A DNA stretch of 64,000 nt from Bradyrhizobium sp. LLZ17 (GTDB lineage Bacteria; Pseudomonadota; Alphaproteobacteria; Rhizobiales; Xanthobacteraceae). Shown here in pieces: positions 26,252-33,233 of the stretch (position 1 is the stretch's first letter; every line of letters starts with the position of its first letter). Made by a program: the position numbers and the translations under genes. Location of the stretch: contig NZ_CP165734.1 in NCBI RefSeq assembly GCF_041200145.1, forward strand, positions 2,046,001-2,110,000. Direction: 5' to 3'. Below the pieces are notes generated by a model. That model worked only from the letters and a program-made list of their open reading frames with translations. It did no database searches and was not told where the DNA came from.

Positions 26252-27079
26252 ATGAGCCGGGCGCTCGCCGTCTTCCACGGCCGCTTTGGCCGGGCGACGG
26301 TCTATCAGTTGAACCGTCCTTTCAACATCCACGCACATCGCGAAGGTCATTTGATCTTCCATGTCGGGGGGCGTCCCGCATGCATCGATGTCAGCGATGG
26401 ACGTTACGAGCTCACCGAAGGGTCCGTCGTCGCGGTCAATCCATGGGAGCCGCATAATTTCCTGCCGTCCGACCTCGACCTCGGCGCCGTTTTCTTCGTG
26501 CTTTATGTCAACGCGGAGTGGTTCGCGCCCGATGCGCCCGGCGCCGACCGCCTTCGCTTCGGCCGCACGCAATTCACGCGGTCGGTGGCACTGGACAAGC
26601 ATATCAAGCACGCAGCCGCCCTCGTGTGCGGCGCCCCTTCGCTCAATAGCCTGGATGGCGAGCTGAGAAGGCTGATCGACATCTGCTATGACGAGAGCTG
26701 GCAGCAGGCCGAAACCGCGCGCGATCCGCGCGCAAACGGTTCCGTCACCGATTTTCGCGTGCGCAAGTGTATCAAGATGATGTCGGAGAGCCCCGGTGCC
26801 GAGATCGAGCTCGACACCATCGCGCGTGAATCCGGCCTCTCGCGGCCGCATTTCTACCGGCTGTTCCGCACCCAGACCGGCGTCACCCCTCACCTCTATC
26901 TCAATACGCTGATGATGGAGCAGGCGCTGGAAGCGCTGGTGGCGAGCGAGGCGCCGATCGCCGATATCGGCTTCGATCTCGGCTTCTCATCGCAGAGCGG
27001 GTTCACCCGCTTTTTCGCAGCCAATGTCGGGATGGCACCAACCGATTATCGTCGCGCGGCCAAGGTTTTGCGCGCCTGA
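26252..27079 (+). CDS. AraC-family transcriptional regulator
   Basis: A regulator of about 275 residues with an N-terminal cupin-like sensor (FNIHAHREGHLIFHVGG near residues 24-40, VAVNPWEPHNF near 60) and a C-terminal double helix-turn-helix (IELDTIARESGLSRPHFYRL, then IADIGFDLGFSSQSGFTRFF). GGGAGAGAAGG immediately before the ATG at 26252 decides the start; earlier in-frame starts at 26162 (TTG) and 26180 exist. Placed between the binding protein and the permeases, it is the obvious candidate to switch on the whole operon in response to the imported compound. Confidence 0.88.
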   Translation: MSRALAVFHGRFGRATVYQLNRPFNIHAHREGHLIFHVGGRPACIDVSDGRYELTEGSVVAVNPWEPHNFLPSDLDLGAVFFVLYVNAEWFAPDAPGADRLRFGRTQFTRSVALDKHIKHAAALVCGAPSLNSLDGELRRLIDICYDESWQQAETARDPRANGSVTDFRVRKCIKMMSESPGAEIELDTIARESGLSRPHFYRLFRTQTGVTPHLYLNTLMMEQALEALVASEAPIADIGFDLGFSSQSGFTRFFAANVGMAPTDYRRAAKVLRA

Positions 27080-27139
27080 CATACGCGCGAAAAGATACTC
27101 ACGATCAAACGCTTCCCTTCCGGCCCATCTAGGATGTGC

Positions 27140-27151
27140 GGAACGCGTTCC
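27140..27151. promoter_or_regulatory. 12-bp perfect palindrome upstream of the permease genes
   Basis: GGAACGCGTTCC lies in the 201-base gap between the AraC gene and the first permease gene. It is perfectly symmetric but short, and GC-rich dyads of this size can occur by chance. It could be a regulator site. Confidence 0.25.
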
Positions 27152-27280
27152 CGCAAAGAGGATCGCGATTGATAGGGAGCGCACGTTCATGGCAGGGCTT
27201 GCGGCCGGCAACGGTCTGCGTGCCACCTCGCCCCGATCGGGGCAAGAGGGTTGGGCTGGCGCGAAGACGGATCGGCGATC

Positions 27281-28291
27281 ATGACCCGCTTTGTCGAGCG
27301 CCATCCAGCCTGGGCGCTGATCATCATCATCGCGGTCGCCGTCGCTCTTTGGCTGATCTTCGCGGTATGGCCGCAGGGCCTTGAAGAGGCAATCGGCCGC
27401 AAGCGGGTCTTCCTCAACGCGCTCTTCAACGGCATCACGCTTGGCGGTCTCTATTTCCTCGTCGCCAGCGGCTTTACGCTGATTTTCGGCCTGATGCGCA
27501 ACGTCAACCTCGCGCACGGCTCGCTCTATCTGTTCGGCGGTTATGTCGGCTACGCCATCAGCGCCTCGACCGGCTCCTGGATTCTTTCGTTCATCATCGC
27601 CTTCATCCTGACTGCGCTCGTCGGCGTCCTGCTCCAGGTTCTCGTCTTCCGCCGCATGGAGGGCCAGGATCTGCGACAGACCATGGTCACCATCGGGCTC
27701 TCGATCGTGTTCGCCGATCTGATGCTATGGGCCTGCGGTGGCGACTTCTACCAGATCCAGACCCCGAACTGGCTGATCGGTCCGATCGAGCTGCCGCTGA
27801 TCACCGCCGTGAAATCCTCGGGCGAGCCGGTGTATCTGCGCTATCCGCTGGTGCGGCTCGTGATCTTCCTGGCCTCCGTGATCATCGGCATCGCGATGTG
27901 GCTCGCGCTCAACCGCACCCGGATCGGCATGATCATCCGCGCCGGCGTCGACGATCGCGATATTCTCGCCGCGACGGGGGTGCGTATCCAGATCGTGTTC
28001 GTGCTCGTCTTCGCGCTCGGCGCCGGGCTCGCCGGCATCGCCGGCGTGGTCGGCGGGACGTTCCAGTCGCTCTCGCCCGGCGAAGACATCCGTTTCCTGC
28101 TCGCCTCGCTCGTGGTCGTGATCGTGGGCGGCATGGGCTCCATTCCCGGCGCCGCGCTCGGCGCGCTGATCATCGGCCTCGCCGAGCAGCTTGGCTCGGT
28201 TTACATCCCGACTTACGCCATCGTCGTGACCTTCCTGATCATGGTGCTGGTGCTAGCGCTTCGGCCGCGGGGCCTGCTCGCGAGGCGCTGA
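27281..28291 (+). CDS. Liv-type ABC transporter permease (LivH family)
   Basis: A 336-residue inner-membrane permease. Family stretches are GITLGGLYFLVASGFTLIFG near residues 50-70 and the late VGGMGSIPGAALGALIIGLAE near 285-305, with GVDDRDILAATGV in the ATPase-contacting loop. The ATG at 27281 begins the hydrophobic N-terminus. The LivM gene follows one base after the stop. It moves the ligand captured by the upstream binding protein. Confidence 0.92.
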   Translation: MTRFVERHPAWALIIIIAVAVALWLIFAVWPQGLEEAIGRKRVFLNALFNGITLGGLYFLVASGFTLIFGLMRNVNLAHGSLYLFGGYVGYAISASTGSWILSFIIAFILTALVGVLLQVLVFRRMEGQDLRQTMVTIGLSIVFADLMLWACGGDFYQIQTPNWLIGPIELPLITAVKSSGEPVYLRYPLVRLVIFLASVIIGIAMWLALNRTRIGMIIRAGVDDRDILAATGVRIQIVFVLVFALGAGLAGIAGVVGGTFQSLSPGEDIRFLLASLVVVIVGGMGSIPGAALGALIIGLAEQLGSVYIPTYAIVVTFLIMVLVLALRPRGLLARR

Positions 28292-28292
28292 C

Positions 28293-30161
28293 ATGTCCGT
28301 TGCCCACGACGCCCGCGTCCACGCCCACGTCCACAAGCCGGCCTCGACGGCTCAAGCTCCGGCCGCTCGCGGCTGGCCGGACATCAACGATCCCGCAGCC
28401 TGGATCGTGGCGATCATCCTGTTGGTCATGCCGCTGATCGCCAACGGCTTCTTCCTGATCGAGATTTTTGCGACGACGCTGATCCTCGGCACCATCGCGC
28501 TCAGCCTGATGTTTCTCGCCGGCTATGGCGGCATGGTCAGCCTGATGCAGCTCACCATCGCGGGCCTTGCAGCCTACATGGTCGCGGTGTTCGGGGTCAG
28601 CGGCAACCCCAATATCAGCCTGGGTTGGCCGTGGTGGCTTGCCGTCCCGATGGCGCTCGCGCTCGCGACCCTGTTCGGAACGCTCGGCGGCGCGCTCGCG
28701 GTGCGCACCGAGGGCATCTACACCATCATGATCACGCTCGCGATCGGCGCGGCCTTCTATTACTTCACCAACCAGAACTGGGCCATCTTCAACGGTCACA
28801 CCGGGATCAATACCGTCGCGACGCCACACTTCTGGGGCGTCAATTGGCGCGATGATATTCCCTTCTATTACATCGTGCTCGCCGTCGCCGCGCTCTGCTA
28901 TTTCGCGGTCGACTATATTTCCCGTGCCCCGTTCGGGCTGGCGCTCCAAGGTGTGCGCGATAATCCGCGCCGCATGGCCGCGCTCGGCTTCAACGTCAAT
29001 GCGCACCGCGTCGCGGCCTATGCGGTCGCCTCCTTCATCGCGGGGCTCGCCGGCGTGCTCCAGGTCTGGAACTACCGCCAGATCTCCCCCGGCTCGGTCA
29101 GTGTCGGCGCCTGCATCGACGTCCTGATCATAGCCGTCGTCGGCGGCATCACGCGCCCGATCGGCCCCTATATCGGCGCTCTCGTCTTCGTCCTCCTGCG
29201 CACTTTCGCGCTCGATTTCCTGGTCAAGATCGGTCTCGACGGTAATCGCTTTCGCTTGCTGATCGGGCTTGGCTTTCTCGCCATCGTGTTCTGGTCGTCG
29301 GACGGGTCATCGGGCTGTGGCAACGCTGGCGCCAAAGTCGGCGTCGACAAGCCGACCGCCCGGGCGGAGGGCCCGGCCATGGATAGCGTCGCGCAACGCC
29401 TCTCCGTGGTCGGTGCCGGCGCCGCGCTGGAACTCCGCGGCGTCACACGGCTGTTCGGCGCGCTCGCGGCGCTGACCGACATTACCATCACCGTGCGCCC
29501 GGGCGAGCGCCGCGCCGTGCTCGGTTCTAACGGCGCCGGCAAGACCACACTGTTCAACTGCATCACCGGCGACTTCCCGCCCTCCTCCGGCACGATCCGC
29601 TTCTTCGGCGAGGACGTCACGCATTTTCCGCCCTATGAGCGCATCCGGCGCGGGCTGCGACGGACCTATCAAATCTCTGCGCTGTTTCCCGGCCTCACTG
29701 TGCAGGACAATGTCTATCTCGCCTGCTGTGGCGTCTCGCGCGGACGATTCTCTTTCCTCCGTCCCGGGCAGAACGATGCCCTGATGCACGCCGCCGACAA
29801 TCTGGTGCAGGCTGTGCATCTGGCAGCGGTGAAGGACCAGCGCGTCGCGGAGCTCGCCCACGGCCAGCAGCGCCAGCTCGAGATCGCGCTGGCCCTTGCC
29901 GGCGCGCCGCGCTTCGTGCTGTTCGACGAGCCGGCCGCCGGACTCTCGCCGACCGAACGGGCGGAGCTGGTCGAGATCCTGACCTCGCTCCCCGCGCATA
30001 TCGGCTACATCATCATCGAGCACGACATGGACGTGGCGTTGCGTGTCGTCGAGAGCGTGACGATGATGCACAACGGCCGCATCTTCAAGGAGGGTGTGCC
30101 GGAGGAGATCCAATCCGATCCCGAGGTGCAGGAGCTTTATCTCGGAGGCGGCCATGAATGA
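28293..30161 (+). CDS. Liv-type permease (LivM) and ATPase (LivG), read as one frame, probably two genes joined by a frameshift
   Basis: As read, one frame encodes 622 residues. Residues 40-340 form a LivM permease (LMFLAGYGGMVSLMQLTIAG near 70, GVRDNPRRMAALGFN near 220). Residues 363-622 form a LivG ATPase (Walker A GSNGAGKTTLFNC, signature LAHGQQRQLEIALAL, Walker B VLFDEPAAGLSP). At 29303-29306 the run GGG seems one G short: adding it restores the normal LivM ending (VIGLWQRWRQ) and a TAG at 29384-29386, overlapping a LivG start at 29379 (MDSVAQRLSVV) by 8 bases. The linker as read has no family character, so a one-base loss is more likely than a real fusion. Confidence 0.85.
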   Translation: MSVAHDARVHAHVHKPASTAQAPAARGWPDINDPAAWIVAIILLVMPLIANGFFLIEIFATTLILGTIALSLMFLAGYGGMVSLMQLTIAGLAAYMVAVFGVSGNPNISLGWPWWLAVPMALALATLFGTLGGALAVRTEGIYTIMITLAIGAAFYYFTNQNWAIFNGHTGINTVATPHFWGVNWRDDIPFYYIVLAVAALCYFAVDYISRAPFGLALQGVRDNPRRMAALGFNVNAHRVAAYAVASFIAGLAGVLQVWNYRQISPGSVSVGACIDVLIIAVVGGITRPIGPYIGALVFVLLRTFALDFLVKIGLDGNRFRLLIGLGFLAIVFWSSDGSSGCGNAGAKVGVDKPTARAEGPAMDSVAQRLSVVGAGAALELRGVTRLFGALAALTDITITVRPGERRAVLGSNGAGKTTLFNCITGDFPPSSGTIRFFGEDVTHFPPYERIRRGLRRTYQISALFPGLTVQDNVYLACCGVSRGRFSFLRPGQNDALMHAADNLVQAVHLAAVKDQRVAELAHGQQRQLEIALALAGAPRFVLFDEPAAGLSPTERAELVEILTSLPAHIGYIIIEHDMDVALRVVESVTMMHNGRIFKEGVPEEIQSDPEVQELYLGGGHE

Positions 30162-32370
30162 GGCCCGCCGCAGCGGCGCAGCCCTCGAGGTCCGCGGCCT
30201 TGATGTCTATTACGGCCATTCGCACGCGCTACAGGGCGTCGATCTCTCCCTCGATACCGGCGTGTTCTCCGTCGTCGGCCGCAACGGCATGGGCAAGACC
30301 ACGCTGTGCAAAGCCATCATGGGCTTGGTTCCGGTGAGCGGCGGCTCGATCCGCGTCCGTGGCGAGGACATCACACGACGGCCGCCAGCCCACATCGCGC
30401 GTCTTGGCGTCGGCTATGTGCCGCAGGGCCGCCGACTCTGGCGCTCGCTCAGCGTCGACGAACATCTGCGGCTCGCCGGTGGGATGCGGTCCGGATCCTG
30501 GACCGTCGAGCGGATCTACGACACCTTTCCGCGACTTGCCGAACGCAAGGACCATGGTGGCGGCCAGCTCTCCGGCGGCGAGCAGCAGATGCTCGCGATT
30601 TCCCGCGCGCTGCTGACAAATCCGCAGCTCCTGATCATGGACGAGCCGACCGAGGGGCTTGCGCCCGTCATCGTCGCCCAGGTCGAGGAGATGCTGCTGC
30701 GGCTCGGCGAGGACGACGACATCTCCGTGCTCGTGATCGAGCAGAACATCGGCGTGGCGACCGCGATCTCGCGCAACGTCGCGATCATGGTCAACGGCCG
30801 CATCAATCGCATCATCGACTCCGGCCGGCTCGCCGCCGACCGCGAGCTCCAGCAGCGCCTGCTCGGCGTTGGCTTGCATGCCGAACTTACGCCTGATCTC
30901 GACCTGCCGGCGGCAGGCGCCGAGACGAAGACGGTCCCGCAGCCCGCCCGACCGACCGGCCCGATCCGGGTCTACATCTCCAACCCAACGCCACCGACAC
31001 GCTGGTCCCAACCCGCCCCGATCGCGCGGATCGAAGCAGCGGCACGCACGCTCTCGACGCAGGTTGCGCGCCTCGACGAGACGGCGCGACGCAAGCGCGA
31101 GCCGGCGACGTCGCAGTCCTCGGGGCCGCCAATCGTCCTGGTGGTCGGCACGCTCGACACCAAAGGCACCGAGCTGCGCTTCATCCGCGACATCATCGCC
31201 GCGAACGGGCTGCGCACCCGGCTGGTCGATGTCTCCACCAGCGGCAAGCAGGCAAGCTGCGACGTCTCCGCGCAGGAAATCGCGCTCAACCACGGCCGCG
31301 GTGGTTCGGCCGTGTTCGGGCCCGATCGAGGAGCCGCAGTCACCGCCATGGCGGATGCGTTCGCCAACTGGCTGCGGCGCCAGGGCAACATCGCCGGCGT
31401 GATTTCGGCCGGCGGCTCGGGCGCGACATCGCTGGTTGCGCCGGGCATGCGCACCCTGCCCGTCGGCGTGCCCAAACTGATCATCTCATCCGTCGCCTCC
31501 GGCGATGTCGGACCCTACGTCGGTCCGGCCGACATCACCATGATGCACTCGGTCACGGACGTTCAGGGGCTCAACTCGATCTCGCGCGCAGTGCTGTCGA
31601 ACGGCGCCAACGCCATCGCCGGCATGGTCAGGGCGCAGCTCGATCAGCGCGAGGCCGGGGAGCGCGCTGCCAGCGCCAGCTCGCCGTCGGTCGGCATTAC
31701 CATGTTCGGCGTCACGACGCCGGCCGTCCAGAAGATCGCAGCCGATTTGGGCGATGACTTTGAATGCCTCGTCTTCCACGCCACCGGCGTCGGTGGCCGC
31801 TCGATGGAAAAGCTCGTCGAGTCCGGCCAGCTCGCAGCCGTCATCGATCTGACCACAACCGAGATCTGCGACCTCCTGATGGACGGTGTGTTTCCGGCCA
31901 CGGACGATCGCTTCGGCGCGATCATCCGCACCCGCGCGCCCTATGTCGGCTCGGTTGGCGCGCTCGACATGGTCAATTTTGGCGCGCCCGAAACCATCCC
32001 CGAACGCTACCGCACGCGAAAATTTCACGTCCACAATCCGCAGGTGACGCTGATGCGCACCACGGCAGAGGAGAACGAGCGGATGGGCCGCTGGATCGGC
32101 GAGCGGCTCAACCAGATGGACGGGCCGGTGCGCTTCTTCCTGCCCGAAGGCGGCGTCTCCGCACTCGACGCCCGCGGCCAGCCGTTCTGGGACCCGGAGG
32201 CCGACACCGCCCTGTTCCGCGCGCTGGAGCGTACGGTGCGGCAGACCGGCAACCGTCAGCTCATCCGCGTCAAGCAAAACATCAACGATCCCGAGTTCGC
32301 CTCGACCATCGTGAGCGCGTTCCGAACGCTGTTCGGTCGTGCCGGGGCGCGCCGGAGGCTAGTGAGGTGA
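30154..32370 (+). CDS. LivF-type ABC ATPase fused to a Tm-1-like (UPF0261) domain
   Basis: A 738-residue two-domain protein. Residues 1-250 form a LivF ATPase: Walker A GRNGMGKTTLCK near 45, signature LSGGEQQMLAISRAL, Walker B LLIMDEPTEGLAP and the switch in VLVIEQNIG. After a Pro-rich linker (about 250-325), residues 328-730 form a Tm-1-like/UPF0261 domain: VLVVGTLDTKGTELRFIRD, ISAGGSGATSLVAPGMR, GDVGPYVGPADITMMHSVTD and VFHATGVGGRSMEKL. In plants a UPF0261 domain is joined to a TIM barrel in the Tm-1 virus-resistance protein; here the matching TIM barrel is the next gene. The frame is continuous with no sign of an indel, so this fusion looks real. The start overlaps the LivG end by 8 bases. 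Confidence 0.9.
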   Translation: MNEARRSGAALEVRGLDVYYGHSHALQGVDLSLDTGVFSVVGRNGMGKTTLCKAIMGLVPVSGGSIRVRGEDITRRPPAHIARLGVGYVPQGRRLWRSLSVDEHLRLAGGMRSGSWTVERIYDTFPRLAERKDHGGGQLSGGEQQMLAISRALLTNPQLLIMDEPTEGLAPVIVAQVEEMLLRLGEDDDISVLVIEQNIGVATAISRNVAIMVNGRINRIIDSGRLAADRELQQRLLGVGLHAELTPDLDLPAAGAETKTVPQPARPTGPIRVYISNPTPPTRWSQPAPIARIEAAARTLSTQVARLDETARRKREPATSQSSGPPIVLVVGTLDTKGTELRFIRDIIAANGLRTRLVDVSTSGKQASCDVSAQEIALNHGRGGSAVFGPDRGAAVTAMADAFANWLRRQGNIAGVISAGGSGATSLVAPGMRTLPVGVPKLIISSVASGDVGPYVGPADITMMHSVTDVQGLNSISRAVLSNGANAIAGMVRAQLDQREAGERAASASSPSVGITMFGVTTPAVQKIAADLGDDFECLVFHATGVGGRSMEKLVESGQLAAVIDLTTTEICDLLMDGVFPATDDRFGAIIRTRAPYVGSVGALDMVNFGAPETIPERYRTRKFHVHNPQVTLMRTTAEENERMGRWIGERLNQMDGPVRFFLPEGGVSALDARGQPFWDPEADTALFRALERTVRQTGNRQLIRVKQNINDPEFASTIVSAFRTLFGRAGARRRLVR

Positions 32371-32373
32371 CCG

Positions 32374-33207
32374 ATGGCCCGGTTTGAACGCGCGGTACTC
32401 CTGAGGCGATTTCGCGAGATGGCGAAGCGCGGCGAACCGATCGTCGGCGGCGGCGCCGGCACCGGGCTGTCGGCCAAATGCGAAGAGGCCGGCGGCGTCG
32501 ATCTCATCGTCGTCTACAATTCCGGCCGCTATCGCATGGCGGGCCGCGGCTCGCTCGCCGGACTGATGGCCTATGGCGACGCCAACGCCATCGTACTGGA
32601 GATGGCTGGCGAGGTGCTGCCAGTGGTCAGCAAGACGCCGGTGCTCGCGGGCGTCAACGGCACCGACCCGTTCCGGGACATGGACGTGTTCCTCGACCAA
32701 CTGAAGGCGCTCGGTTTTGCCGGCGTGCAGAATTTTCCGACCGTCGGCCTGATCGACGGCATTTTCCGCGCCAATCTCGAAGAGACCGGCATGTCTTATG
32801 CGCTGGAGATCGACATGATCGCCAAGGCGCGCGAGAAAGACTTGCTGACGACACCGTACGTGTTCAGCGAGAAGGAAGCCGCCGCGATGGCGATCGCCGG
32901 CGCCGACATCATCGTCTGCCATCTCGGGCTCACCACCGGCGGCTCGATCGGCGCGCAGACCGCACTGAAGTTGCAGGACTGCCCGGCGCGGGTCGACACC
33001 TGGGCGTCAGCCGCGCTGAGCGTCAATCCGGACATTCTGGTGCTTGCTCACGGCGGCCCGATTGCTGAACCCGCGGATGCCGATTTCATCATGAAGAACA
33101 CCCGTCACTGCCACGGTTTCTACGGCGCCTCCTCGATGGAGCGGCTGCCGGTGGAACGTGCGCTGACGGATCAGGTCCGAAAATTCAAGGCGATCGGCGC
33201 GCGATAA
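32374..33207 (+). CDS. Phosphoenolpyruvate hydrolase-family TIM-barrel protein
   Basis: A 277-residue TIM-barrel protein of the family labelled PEP hydrolase-like (PF09370). Conserved stretches are [20 protein letters not shown] near residue 28, [17 protein letters not shown] near 48, [19 protein letters not shown] near 118, [12 protein letters not shown] near 185 and [13 protein letters not shown] near 248. The family forms the C-terminal half of the plant Tm-1 protein and usually neighbours UPF0261 genes in bacteria. Its substrate is not established to my knowledge. It starts three bases after the LivF/UPF0261 stop with a GGAGG-type site upstream. Confidence 0.88.
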   Translation: MARFERAVLLRRFREMAKRGEPIVGGGAGTGLSAKCEEAGGVDLIVVYNSGRYRMAGRGSLAGLMAYGDANAIVLEMAGEVLPVVSKTPVLAGVNGTDPFRDMDVFLDQLKALGFAGVQNFPTVGLIDGIFRANLEETGMSYALEIDMIAKAREKDLLTTPYVFSEKEAAAMAIAGADIIVCHLGLTTGGSIGAQTALKLQDCPARVDTWASAALSVNPDILVLAHGGPIAEPADADFIMKNTRHCHGFYGASSMERLPVERALTDQVRKFKAIGAR

Positions 33208-33233
33208 CGCCGGAACGATTGAAGGAGGGAAAC

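Noticed and set aside
27190..27284. A 31-residue frame whose stop overlaps the LivH start as ATGA
   Set aside because: It is short, its ribosome-binding site is weak and an ATGA overlap can arise by chance from a start followed by Thr.
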